Numbered from the stretch's first letter, positions 34,101 through 41,337 are shown. The stretch is 64,000 bases of DNA from Micromonospora sp. MA102 (GCF_025460765.1 NZ_JAMWEG010000014.1:94292-158291); one strand, 5' to 3'. Made by a program: numbers and translations. The notes: generated from the letters alone by a model not told the origin.

Positions 34101-36770
34101 CGTTTCCCACTCGGGGTCGTTGGCGAAGCCGTTGAAGCCGGCCTTCCACGACGTGTCGTAGTCACCGCCCGCCGTGGTCCAGCGGTTGACGCCGTCGTAG
34201 GTGTCCCAGGTCGCCTTCGTCTCGTCGGTGAAACCGCGGGTGAGCTTGTAGACGTCGACGTACTGGGTCCGGTCCGTACCGGGGTAGAGCGAGGTGTTCC
34301 ACATCCGCAGTTGGGCGCCGGTCACCTGCGCGGTGGTCGGGATGGCCCCGGCCAGGCTGGACCACTTCACCACGCCGCGGGTCACCCCGTAGGTGTCGGA
34401 GTTGTTGCCGACACCGATGTAGGGGTCGCCGTCGTAGACGTTGACGTTGGTGGTGTTCTTCAGCTTCGACAGGGTGGTGTCGGTGACGCCGGTGCGGAAG
34501 ATCTTGGTGATCTGGCCCGCCTTGGGCAGCATGGCCGGCACCGTCGGGCCCGCGATGAGCTGCCCGTCGGCGGTCTTGACCGCCACCATGTAGTAGTAGA
34601 ACTGCCGATCCATCGGATCGGTCTTGTCCGCCGGGGTCGGCGTCGCCGTGGTGTCCTGGAACGCCCGGGTGCCCGACGAGACCGGGGAGATGAGTGTCGC
34701 GGCGCTCGGCGTGTAGACCTGGAACGGGCTGCGGTGCACCTGGTACTCGACGATGTCGTCGCCGGTGCCGGTCGCGCCGTCCGGGTCCTTGTAAGCGGGC
34801 CAGTCCAGCACCGCGCCGGTCGAGGTGATGGTGGTCGGCGGGTTCAGCGTCACGCCGGGCCGGCCGTACGTGACGACGAGCTTCGGCAGGTTGTAGTCCC
34901 GCCGGTCGTTCATGTACGCGTACTCGGAGGCCTCGAAGATCGCACCGCCCTGCTTGGCCAGCGACTCGTTCTTCGCCTTGAGCATCACGCCGTAGTTCGG
35001 CTGGGTGCCGTTGATCCACTGCTGCGCGGCCGCCCGGATCGGGAACGACAGCCAGGTGCTGGAGTGCGAGGCCTCCTTCAGCGCGCCGTTCTTGCTGAAC
35101 CGGACGGCGTCGGCGATGACCGCCTTGTTCGCCTGGTCGCCGAGCACGACCTTGCCGGTGGTGCCCGCGTCGAACTGGTAGAGACCCAGGTTGTACCAGC
35201 CGCCGGTGCCGTTCGGCTGCCGCTGGTCCACCTTCACGGTCTTGGTGGCGCCGCCCTTGGAGTAGATGGTGTACGGCGCCAGATCCGCCCGGTCGGAGGC
35301 GCCGACGTAGTGCGCCTCGACCTTGTACTCGCCCGCCTCGGTGATGTTCGGCGTGTAGGTGTAGGTGTCTCCGGTGACCGCGTCGCTGTTGACGCGGTAG
35401 TCCTTGCCCACGGCGTACGCGGTCAGCGTGCTGGTGGAGGCGGACCAGGTGCCCTTCGCCGTGGCGTTGGTGTCGCCGTCGTCGACGGTGACGATGTTGC
35501 CGGGCAGCGAGGTGTCGCCCTTGGCGCTCATGGTCGCCCAGGTGGCGGAGCTCTCGGTCCAGCCGGCGGTGAGCCGCTGCGCCTCCATGGGCACGTTGTT
35601 GGCGTAGAGGCCGTCGAGGCTCTGGTCGTAGTAGACCGACAGCTCGGCGTCATCGATCGTGGTGCCCGCCGGGATGGGGCTCACGTCGAACTTCAGCAGC
35701 GAGCGCCAGGTGGCGCTCTCGCCGGTGCCCACCTTCAGCTGGTACGTGCTGGCGAAGTTGGTGGTGGTGGCGCCCGACGAGATCTGGACGTCCTGGCCGT
35801 CGGTCGGCACCGGCTGGATCTTGATGGTCGGGTCGATGACCACCGGATAGGTCCGGGCCCGGTCGCGCAGCCAGGCGGCGTCCGCGGAGACAGTCACCGT
35901 CGTCTGCCCGTACGTCTGCTGGACCCGCTGACTGACCGCGGTGCTGGTGGCCGACTTCTTGGCGCTGTCGTACATGTACGGCGCCGGCATGACCAGCTCC
36001 GGATCACCGCCGTCGGGGCGGACGAACGCGATGGAACCGTCGGACCGCTGCTGGGCCACCAGGCCCTTGGTGTCGAGCGTGAAGGTGTACGACACCGGGC
36101 CCGCCGGGGCCCGGTGCAGCACGATCTTTTCCTTGAGCGCGCTGGCGGTCACGTCGTAGACCAGATCGGCCCCGCCGGCCAGGCCCGCATAGGTCACCGT
36201 CGAGCCGGCGACCTTGGGCGCGGCGCTCTTCGTGCCCCCGGGGAGGCCGAGGCCGACCGCCCGGCCGTCCCGCTCGAAGCGCACCAACTGGTCGGTCCGG
36301 GCGCCGAACCGGCTGGTGAAGCTGTTGGTGGTGTTGGCCGCGACGAAGCCGCCCCCGCTCGCCGGCTTCACCGCGGTGTCGATCGGCTGGAACCGGCCCT
36401 TGGCATCGCGGTAGTTCACCGGCACCGCCGACAGCTCGGCCTGGAGCCGGCCGTCGGACAGCTGGTAGACCCGGCCGTTGGCGGTGCGCTTGCCGGGCAC
36501 CTCCCGGACCCGCTTCGGCGGCGGTGTCTTCTTCGCCGCCGGCGGCTTCTCGCTGAGCGAGAGCCCGGCACTGACCACCTCGGGCTTGGTCCGCCCCTGT
36601 CCACCGTCGACAAGCCCACGCGCCGCGTCGCCCAGCCGGTCGAGCAGTCCGCCGTCCGCCTCGGTGGTGCCGGCGGCACTGCGGTCCAGCAGGACCTGCG
36701 ACCCGCCGAGCGTGGCCACCAGAGCCAGCGCCAGTCCCCCGATCAGGGGACCTCGTGATCGTCTTTTCAC
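28140..36770 (-). CDS. Secreted RHS-repeat polymorphic toxin with C-terminal barnase domain
   Basis: A 2,876-residue protein. GTG 36770 follows GGAGGG. An export signal or anchor (about 6-30) is followed by DNRLRE-like modules (near 320-400 and 780-950), a golvesin-like carbohydrate-binding module (about 453-560), a DUF6531-like entry and many YD/RHS repeats from about 1150 to 2600. A second golvesin-like module is inserted at about 2003-2141. The RHS core ends near GNRYAFGGGNPISAIEIDGH. The last 97 residues (2780-2876) align along their length with barnase: NYVTKTAAEAAGYK, IGGDIYENS, EADV (E2832 for Glu73), NRLVYS (R2850 for Arg87) and DHYGSF (H2865 for His102). The toxin would be packed in the RHS shell and cleave RNA of target cells. 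Barstar-type immunity follows at 1 nt. Confidence 0.95.
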   Translation of the reverse strand: MKRRSRGPLIGGLALALVATLGGSQVLLDRSAAGTTEADGGLLDRLGDAARGLVDGGQGRTKPEVVSAGLSLSEKPPAAKKTPPPKRVREVPGKRTANGRVYQLSDGRLQAELSAVPVNYRDAKGRFQPIDTAVKPASGGGFVAANTTNSFTSRFGARTDQLVRFERDGRAVGLGLPGGTKSAAPKVAGSTVTYAGLAGGADLVYDVTASALKEKIVLHRAPAGPVSYTFTLDTKGLVAQQRSDGSIAFVRPDGGDPELVMPAPYMYDSAKKSATSTAVSQRVQQTYGQTTVTVSADAAWLRDRARTYPVVIDPTIKIQPVPTDGQDVQISSGATTTNFASTYQLKVGTGESATWRSLLKFDVSPIPAGTTIDDAELSVYYDQSLDGLYANNVPMEAQRLTAGWTESSATWATMSAKGDTSLPGNIVTVDDGDTNATAKGTWSASTSTLTAYAVGKDYRVNSDAVTGDTYTYTPNITEAGEYKVEAHYVGASDRADLAPYTIYSKGGATKTVKVDQRQPNGTGGWYNLGLYQFDAGTTGKVVLGDQANKAVIADAVRFSKNGALKEASHSSTWLSFPIRAAAQQWINGTQPNYGVMLKAKNESLAKQGGAIFEASEYAYMNDRRDYNLPKLVVTYGRPGVTLNPPTTITSTGAVLDWPAYKDPDGATGTGDDIVEYQVHRSPFQVYTPSAATLISPVSSGTRAFQDTTATPTPADKTDPMDRQFYYYMVAVKTADGQLIAGPTVPAMLPKAGQITKIFRTGVTDTTLSKLKNTTNVNVYDGDPYIGVGNNSDTYGVTRGVVKWSSLAGAIPTTAQVTGAQLRMWNTSLYPGTDRTQYVDVYKLTRGFTDETKATWDTYDGVNRWTTAGGDYDTSWKAGFNGFANDPEWETWDVTTPVKGWVAAPPTNFGLLLRMRDEVNQNARAMMLASEAEDSMFEPTLEVTYLEQTPESTYYAAQTPTNLAPASTYTAPVSVSNPTQAAWKATDWELAYQWTRANGEVVDEPAAVAATPLPADIPAGGTVDLTAQVRTPSSTTEGNKRTDYVLNWQLRNKLTGKWLSDSAPIAALPQNVAVVEPTSDQLGLEKFYSYAGKNTGAGGTLMNNLYSGNTVWSYDAFSNPGRGLSTFVRLAYNSLDTSDTVAGYGWSLQASSLMRLGSPLDFHPNPNPTKITLTDGDGTSHWFTWDSATSTWKSPKGVHLYLEKVTASDCKPNTQEPKAWRLTKPDRTQFYYDCEGFLTSTVDNNGNTMVFTYEERKSNNKPTKFLRYITDPAGRKTLTIDYYAKGQTYDYINDTTWTRVSNATNLTNPKIIDHVRQVTDISGRKMTFTYTDKGLLGELVDGYGSTGAMGAAKTFKFAYDMTQGNKNVKLVKVTDPRGNATGLTYNYPQTGDDPKFHWTTKSYTDRLGYLSQFGYVDPDGPQGSNIDATVTDAENHATAYRMDGYGRPYQTTNAKNQVTKLGWDGDHNVTTLTENNDAVSTWTYDQKTGYPTEVRDAEAVKNGWPGTTLTYQYQLNGYVADVISKTSPKGRKSTFGYEADGDLSWVVDPIGNTTTDPDDYKTTYTYDAWGQMLTATDANGNTTAYNGFDPNGYPQTITDADQKQTKFVYDVRGQVLKVTDALTHDTTQTYDTFGRPLENKVARNQGGGDWIITPAPAYDGNDNVTVSTAPNGAVTTASYDEADELTWTKAPVDVAGDPERKTSFTYDKVGNLLTTTEPKGNLTSEAGDYVTTNRYDEIYQLTSVTNAKNHKITYEYDDVGNVVTVGDPRKNATADTADYTTKLEYDRAHRVTKSTDALGKSTSSTYDRDGLVTATKDQLGNTTEVTLDERGKPTEVKVPHKNDNGTITYRITRYEYDEVGNQTKVTSPRGVATTDDPDDFATVTAYDKLNRVKESRSAYDKDDSRYTTADVTTYQYDAVGRLTTLSAPPSAGQTVRNDTTYTYYDNGWTKSSSDPWDIVTSYDYNELGAQTARTVTSAGGSSNRTMSWSYFPDGKLKSRSDDGVPVGKQVVLVDNSEFNNASATGTWTVANSATGKYGTDYATRPAGTGANTFTWQLNVPQAGTYEVFARYPQVTGAATDAKYTISHGGGDTPKTVNQTTNTGTWVSLGSYSFTEGNRHKVSLSDQATGTVVADAVKLVRDNTGEADNEKHDYRYRYDPNGNLKTITDASPGARVDDYSVVYTDLNQVQSVTESKSGTVTNTTSFTYNENSAPLTTTHDKQYAGYTYDPRDLVSEVVNGKSATDPGRKTSTFTYTDRGEKLRETKGNGNTVDYTYYLDGLLNTQVEKKSNATVVSEHTYTYDLNGNRSRDVARKMNADNHSAYLNTTSTYTYDPRDRLATLTKTGDAAGTETYIHDANSNVIEQTLKGTTTTFKYDRNRLLTASAGGASSSYNYDPFGRLDTVTAAGTILERNVYDGFDHVVENRKNNGTSTSTTKYTYDPLDRTATKTTDAGGAKEKTTTFNYLGLSGEVLDEEVAGKLTKSYQYSPWGQRLSQITHKDDGTAENAYYGYDPHTDVEQLTDDTGDTKATYGYTAYGKNDDAQFTGIDKPDAQDPTKEPYNAYRFNAKRWDQNSGSYDMGFRDYSPGLNRFLSRDSYNGALADMNLGLNPFTGNRYAFGGGNPISAIEIDGHSWDEFVDNLAGFGSGFVDGAKDAASGLGQLGYDVFIGSSPFVSEQTRAETKARAEARGDAIKNPGQLWNGIKQPYEEDIKNGRDAHAAGRAVFDLATLFLGGGAGKAGKTEEVASGATNAAAHARYVAQLGVAEASNPLIESLRATGKLPGNYVTKTAAEAAGYKPGKALNNYVPGAQIGGDIYENSTRLLPSAPGRVYYEADVGLKNTMSRAKQPGNRLVYSNDGLAFVTADHYGSFYQLPNWK

Positions 36771-36785
36771 CCGTAACCCTCCGGT

Positions 36786-36807
36786 CCGTTCTTGGCAGAC
36801 AGAACGG
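36786..36807. terminator. Small hairpin in the RHS 5' leader
   Basis: 7-bp arms CCGTTCT / AGAACGG with an 8-nt loop, 16 nt upstream of the RHS start codon and next to its ribosome site. It may be a regulatory hairpin rather than a terminator of the upstream rhomboid gene. Confidence 0.35.
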
Positions 36808-36873
36808 GTGAAGGCTAGGAACGATCGATATACGGCCGGCTATCTCTCAGCTACTTCGGTGGTGCCGCGTCGC

Positions 36874-37806
36874 TCAGCCGGTGAGCTCCAGCGACTTGAG
36901 CACCACCAGCGCGAGCAGCAGCACGGTCAGCGCGACCACCGTCGCCGTCTGGACGGCTGTCCGCCGCTTCGCCGGGGCGTACGCGAACCCGAAGCCGACC
37001 AGGCCGCCGGCCAGCAGGCCGCCCAGGTGCCCCTCCCAGGAGGTCCAGCCGGCGGAGAGCACCATCCAGATCACGAACGGGACGAGCACCCGTTGCGGCT
37101 CGATCGGATGGTGGTGCAGCCGCCGGGCGAGCACCACGTAGCAGCCGGCCAGGCCGTAGACCGCGCCGGAGGCGCCGACCGCCGACTGGTCCGGGGAGAC
37201 CAGGAAGCCCAGGACCCCGCCGCCCAGCGCGGAGAGCAGGTAGACGGCCAGGTACCGGCCGTGCCCCAGCCGGTCCTCGACCACCCGGCCGAGCACCCAC
37301 AGCCACCACAGGTTGAACGTGATGTGCAGGAAGCCGAGGGCGCCCTGGGTGGGCAGCAGGTGCAGGAACGACGAGGTGAGGAGGCGGTACCACTCGCCGT
37401 GCGCGATCCCGACCGGCTCGTACCCGGGGCGGGCGACGCCGTCGTCGACGTAGCGCTGGCCGGCGTCGTCGACCAACCCGGTGCCCAGGCTGTCGAACTG
37501 GTCGAGCACGGCCGGATGGACCAGCTCGACCAGGTACGCCAGCACGATGAGGGCGATCAGCGCGTACGTCACCAGCGGGCGGGTGACCGGCCGGCCGCCG
37601 AAGACCGTCCGGGCCTGGCGGACCGTGCGGTTGTCCGCCCGGACGCACTCCGGGCAGCGGTGGCCGACCGGCGCCTCGCGCATGCAGTCGGGGCAGATGT
37701 GGCGGTCGCAGCGGCTGCAGCGCAGCAGCGTCTCCCGCTTCGGGTGCCGGTAGCAGGTGCTGGCGGCGTTCTCGGCGGGCGGCTGGCCGGTGCTGGTCAT
37801 GTCCAT
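36874..37806 (-). CDS. Rhomboid-family intramembrane protease with N-terminal zinc-binding domain
   Basis: A 310-residue integral membrane serine protease. ATG 37806 (MDMTSTG..) has AGGA upstream; ATG 37800 is the alternative. Residues 18-54 form a B-box-like zinc motif (CYRH, C-x2-C, C-x2-C, then H-x-C-x2-C). Six to seven helices follow, with the rhomboid features HITFNLWWLW, the catalytic GASGAVYG (S213) and the helix-6 histidine HLGGLLAG (H260). Rhomboids cleave transmembrane substrates. The zinc-rhomboid fusion is common in actinobacteria. It lies just upstream of the RHS gene on the same strand (103 nt gap), and its 3' end has a relic copy at 25.4 kb. Confidence 0.9.
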   Translation of the reverse strand: MDMTSTGQPPAENAASTCYRHPKRETLLRCSRCDRHICPDCMREAPVGHRCPECVRADNRTVRQARTVFGGRPVTRPLVTYALIALIVLAYLVELVHPAVLDQFDSLGTGLVDDAGQRYVDDGVARPGYEPVGIAHGEWYRLLTSSFLHLLPTQGALGFLHITFNLWWLWVLGRVVEDRLGHGRYLAVYLLSALGGGVLGFLVSPDQSAVGASGAVYGLAGCYVVLARRLHHHPIEPQRVLVPFVIWMVLSAGWTSWEGHLGGLLAGGLVGFGFAYAPAKRRTAVQTATVVALTVLLLALVVLKSLELTG

Positions 37807-37921
37807 GCGGATGCGGTCCTGGCTGTGGGGGCGGGCGGGAAGTTTCCGCTGCCGGATCCTCGCACGGAGTCGGGTCGGCGCACCGCCCCGGTCCGGTCGG
37901 TCCGCACGGGTCGTGGAGGTG

Positions 37922-37978
37922 GCCGGACGGGTCAGGACCGGGTCCGCAACTCCCCGGTCCTGACCCCAGCCGTCCGGC
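37922..37978. terminator. Very strong hairpin upstream of the rhomboid gene
   Basis: An inner 14-bp perfect stem (37929-37942 with 37953-37966, 10-nt loop) is extended by an outer stem (GCCGGACGG at 37922-37930 with CCGTCCGGC at 37970-37978) with a small bulge. It lies 116-172 nt before the rhomboid start. It could terminate the DUF4184 operon, or form a leader structure controlling the rhomboid gene. The 430-nt gap 37807-38236 has no gene; it also holds repeat copy 3. Confidence 0.65.
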
Positions 37979-38186
37979 GTGGTAGCGGTCTTCGCCGTCT
38001 GCAGCACGGCGGGCGTGGCACGCCGCCAACGCCGGGCTCAATACGGCGAGCCGGCCCGCCTGCACTCAGCTCCACGGTGCCCAACTACCGGACTTCGGCG
38101 CGCCCCCGACTCACCCCGAAGAGGCGTGGACGCGGGCTCAGGTTAGGCAGGTTCTCGCAGGTGGAACAAGGTCAGGCGGGCCCGGG

Positions 38187-38231
38187 AGAATGTGATTGAT
38201 ACCAACGTTGAAATACGGCATGTCGGCGTAA
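38187..38231. repeat. Diverged copy 3 of the 42-bp intergenic repeat
   Basis: Shares the right half GGCATGTCGGCGTAAC and, more weakly, the left half (GAATGTGATTGATACCAAC) with copies 1 and 2. It begins immediately after the stop of the DUF4184 gene region, 6 nt downstream of it on the minus strand. Confidence 0.5.
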
Positions 38232-38236
38232 CAGGG

Positions 38237-39028
38237 TCAGCCGGACCAGCGCTGTTGGCTTTCGAGGCGAGGGCTGCGCGCCACGTCCGGCGGGGGCCCG
38301 GTCAGGGCCCCGGCCGCGGCCGCCCCGGCGATCAGCGCGACCGCCGCGAGGTGCAGCAGGCGCACCCCGGCCGGCGCCGGGACGGTGGCCGCCGGCAGGC
38401 CCGGCAGCAGGATCGTCCCGAGTCCGGTGACCGCCAGGGCGACCCCCCAGAACATCCCCGGCCGGGCCGGCGGCGCCGGCGGACGGACGCCGTCGAAGAT
38501 CTCGCCCCGCCGGGCGGCGCGCACCGCCAGGACGGCGACCAGCAGGCCGCCACCGACTGTGCCCATCACGTCCGCCACCTGCCACCAGTACAGCCCGGTC
38601 AGGGCGTGGAAGTCGGCGACGCCGAGCAGGCGTGGCCACCGGCCGCTGTGGGTGACCCGGTCCCAGGCGACGTGGCTGAACGCGCCGAGCAGCGCCGAGC
38701 AGACGGTGACCTGCCAGGGGTGCCGGACGCCGGCCAGCGCGGCGTGGTCGGGCCAGCCGAACAGCCGCTGGCCGGGCAGGTGCACGGCGATCCCGGCGAT
38801 CACCCGGCGGACGATCCAGGCGTAGGCGAGGGCCACCGGCAGGCACCACCAGAGCAGCCCGCCGAGGGTGTGCGTCCGCAGCCCGAGGGCGAGCCCCGTG
38901 CCGGTGAACAGGTAGCCGACGTCCGGCGCGACCGCGCCGGTGGCCAGCGCCACCCCGTCGAACCAGTGCGGCCGCCAGAGCTTCAGCGGCAGCACCGGCG
39001 CCAGGTGCGAGGGGAAGGTCAGCGGCAC
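38237..39028 (-). CDS. DUF4184 family membrane protein
   Basis: A 263-residue integral membrane protein of the DUF4184 family, function unknown. The family N-terminus (MPLTFPSHLAPVLPLKLW) and the histidines and aspartates spread over the first helices (PDVGYLF, LRTHTLGG, FSHVAWDRVTHSG) are typical; these resemble a metal-dependent hydrolase-like membrane fold. The GTG start lies 22 nt after the stop of the HAD gene, so both are probably one operon. The C-terminal ~25 residues are variable and overlap the region of a repeated element. Confidence 0.8.
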   Translation of the reverse strand: MPLTFPSHLAPVLPLKLWRPHWFDGVALATGAVAPDVGYLFTGTGLALGLRTHTLGGLLWWCLPVALAYAWIVRRVIAGIAVHLPGQRLFGWPDHAALAGVRHPWQVTVCSALLGAFSHVAWDRVTHSGRWPRLLGVADFHALTGLYWWQVADVMGTVGGGLLVAVLAVRAARRGEIFDGVRPPAPPARPGMFWGVALAVTGLGTILLPGLPAATVPAPAGVRLLHLAAVALIAGAAAAGALTGPPPDVARSPRLESQQRWSG

Positions 39029-39050
39029 GCCTGGGACGTTACCCGCCGGA

Positions 39051-39749
39051 TCAGAAGTGCCGGACCAGGTCGGGGAAGGCGGCCAGCCGGATCACCCCGG
39101 GGTCGGTCGGGTCCAGCTCGTCGTGTTCCAGCACCCAGGTGTTCTCGTTGGGGATGAGGACCGCGTTCAGGCCGGCGGCCCGGGCGGGCAGGATGTCCGA
39201 GCGCGGGGAGTTGCCGACCATCCAGGCGGCGGCCGGGTCGAAGGCGTGTTCCCGGGCCAGCCAGCGGTAGGTGTCGACGTCCTTCTCCGGCACGATGTGT
39301 GCGGCACGGAAGTGGTGCAGCAGGCCGCAGGCGTCGAGCTTGCGCTGCTGCTCCTCGCGCTCCCCCTTGGTGAGCAGCAGCAGCTCGTGCCGGGTGGCCA
39401 GGTCGTCGAGGGTCTCCGCCACGCCGGGCATCAGCTCGACCTGGTGGCCGACCAGCGCCGCCGCCAGGTCGTCGATCTCGGCGCGCTCCCGGTCGGTCGC
39501 CGGCCGCGCCCGCAGCTTCTCCAGGCACTCCCCCAGGCTGCGCAGGAAGACCTTGCTGCCGTAGCCGTGCGCGACCGCGTTGGCCCGCTCGATGTCGTCG
39601 AGCACGGTCCGGATCTCCGTCCGGTCCAGCGTCGGATGGTCCAGCCAGGTGAGGAAGTCGTCGATCACCCGCTCGAAGAGGAGGTTGTTCTCCCAGAGCG
39701 TGTCGTCGGCGTCGAAGACCAGCACCGCGGCCTCCCGGCGCTGTGGCAT
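39051..39749 (-). CDS. HAD-superfamily hydrolase
   Basis: A 232-residue cytoplasmic phosphatase-like protein of the haloacid dehalogenase superfamily. Motif I is FDADDTLW (with an Asp nucleophile and Asp+2), motif II is LLLLTKG, and motif III/IV appear as the Lys in PEKDVDTY and MVGNSPRSDI. A helical cap lies between motifs I and II. ATG 39749 was chosen for the GGAGGAG site. The substrate cannot be predicted; similar proteins act as phosphoglycolate- or pyrimidine-nucleotidase-like enzymes. Confidence 0.85.
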   Translation of the reverse strand: MPQRREAAVLVFDADDTLWENNLLFERVIDDFLTWLDHPTLDRTEIRTVLDDIERANAVAHGYGSKVFLRSLGECLEKLRARPATDRERAEIDDLAAALVGHQVELMPGVAETLDDLATRHELLLLTKGEREEQQRKLDACGLLHHFRAAHIVPEKDVDTYRWLAREHAFDPAAAWMVGNSPRSDILPARAAGLNAVLIPNENTWVLEHDELDPTDPGVIRLAAFPDLVRHF

Positions 39750-39960
39750 CGCGTACTCCTCCCGTGTGGCGGACCGGGACACGGTACTGCCTCCGGTTCG
39801 CCCCGGCAGCCGGATTTCCGGCCCCCCCGGTCGGGTCCGGGACCGACCAACAAGATCATCCCGGACCGGACGGACGGACCGTCCGAACTGGCCGAACGCC
39901 GCGCGACCAGCGGCGGGAACCCGACTGCGCCGAACCGGGTCGAGGCGGCATGCTTCGGCG

Positions 39961-41298
39961 ATGACGACCTCACGCGATCAGCCCCGCGCGACCCCGGCCC
40001 GGCGCCGGAGTCGCCGGAGGGCGGCCACCGCCGTCGTGGCCGCGCTCGCCGCCGCGGGCGGCGCGCTCCCCCCGTCCCCCGCCCTCGGGGTCAACGCCAC
40101 ACACTCCACCGTGGTCGGCGCCAACCCGGCGGACTGGACGCCGCACGCGCTCGACGGGACCGTGTACCGGATCCTCCAGATCGGCAACCGGGTCTACCTG
40201 GCCGGCTCGTTCACCAAGGTCCGCAACGCCGGGCAGACCGCCCAGCTGGCGATGCCGCGGCTGGTGGCCTTCGACGCCACCACCGGCCGGATCGACACCA
40301 CGTTCCGGCCCGTGGTCAACGGCACGGTCAAGGCGCTCGCCGCCGCGCCCGACGGCCGCTCTCTCTACCTGGGTGGCACGTTCACGACGGTCAACGGCGT
40401 GGCCGCACCGCGGGTGGCCCGGGTCGACGCGGCCACCGGCGCCCGGGTCGCCGGGTTCGCTCCGGCCGCGCTCAACAACCAGGTCAACGACATGCGGCTG
40501 GTCGGCAACCGGCTGATCCTCGGCGGGGCGTTCCAGACCGTCGGCGGGGTGACCCGGCGCGCCCTGGCCGCGTTGAACGCCACCACGGGCGCTGCCGACG
40601 CCTCGGTGAACCTGCGGATCGAGGGGGCCCGGAAGACCACCAGCGGCGCCACCTCGCCGGTCAAGATCGAGGCCCTGGACGTCTCCGCCGACGGCCGGCG
40701 GCTGGTCTTCGTGGGCAACTTCAGTTCCGTCGCCGGCGTGGCGCGCCACCAGCTCGCGGTCGCGAACCTGAGCGACGCCGGGGCGACGCTCTCCGGCTGG
40801 TCGACGCTCCGCTACCAGCCGCCCTGCGCCGCGTCCATGCCCACCTACCTGCGCGGGGTGGACATCTCCCCGGACGGCGCCTGGTTCGTGGCGGTCACCA
40901 CGGGTGCCGCGTTCCCCGGCACGCTCTGCGACGCGGCGTCCCGCTTCGAGTTCGGCACGGAGACCGGCGGCAGGCAGCCGACCTGGGTGAACTACACCGG
41001 CGGCGACACCCTGCTGTCGGTGGCGATCACCGGCGCGGCGGTCTACGTCGGCGGTCACCAGCGCTGGCTGGACAACCCGCTCGGGCGTGACTCGGCGGGC
41101 CCGGGCGCGGTGTCCCGGCCCGGGATCGGGGCGATCAACCCGACCACCGGCAAGGCGCTGGCCTGGAACCCGACCAAGGCCCGGGGCGTCGGCACCCAGG
41201 AGCTGTACGCCACCGACCGGGGGCTCTGGGTCGGCAGCGACACCACCACGGTGGCCGGCGAGTACCACGCCCGGGTGGCGTTCTTCCCGCTGCCCTGA
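39961..41298 (+). CDS. Secreted delta-60 repeat (beta-propeller-like) protein
   Basis: A 445-residue exported protein. The N-terminus has a twin-arginine-like stretch (ARRRSRRRAATAVVAALAAAGGAL) ending around PALGVNA. The mature part is made of delta-60-type repeats of about 45-55 residues, e.g. VYLAGSFTKVRN, LYLGGTFTTVNGVA, LILGGAFQTVGGV and LVFVGNFSSVAGV, predicted to form a beta-propeller. Two cysteines (PPCAAS and TLCDAA) may form a disulfide. The role is unknown; similar proteins are often surface-exposed or secreted. The ATG has only a weak upstream GAGGCGG. It ends at a bidirectional terminator. Confidence 0.82.
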   Translation: MTTSRDQPRATPARRRSRRRAATAVVAALAAAGGALPPSPALGVNATHSTVVGANPADWTPHALDGTVYRILQIGNRVYLAGSFTKVRNAGQTAQLAMPRLVAFDATTGRIDTTFRPVVNGTVKALAAAPDGRSLYLGGTFTTVNGVAAPRVARVDAATGARVAGFAPAALNNQVNDMRLVGNRLILGGAFQTVGGVTRRALAALNATTGAADASVNLRIEGARKTTSGATSPVKIEALDVSADGRRLVFVGNFSSVAGVARHQLAVANLSDAGATLSGWSTLRYQPPCAASMPTYLRGVDISPDGAWFVAVTTGAAFPGTLCDAASRFEFGTETGGRQPTWVNYTGGDTLLSVAITGAAVYVGGHQRWLDNPLGRDSAGPGAVSRPGIGAINPTTGKALAWNPTKARGVGTQELYATDRGLWVGSDTTTVAGEYHARVAFFPLP

Positions 41299-41302
41299 AC
41301 GG

Positions 41303-41333
41303 GTGGGGCGCGGCGGTCCCCGCCGCGCCCCAC
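41303..41333. terminator. Bidirectional terminator between the delta-60 gene and the GH63-like gene
   Basis: Perfect 14-bp stem (GTGGGGCGCGGCGG at 41303-41316 with 41320-41333) and a 3-nt loop between convergent genes 39 nt apart. Confidence 0.85.
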
Positions 41334-41337
41334 ACCG

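Noticed and set aside
33177..36758. 1,193-codon plus-strand frame antisense to the RHS gene
   Set aside because: Same compositional artefact; the RHS protein in this region has clear DNRLRE, golvesin and YD-repeat features.
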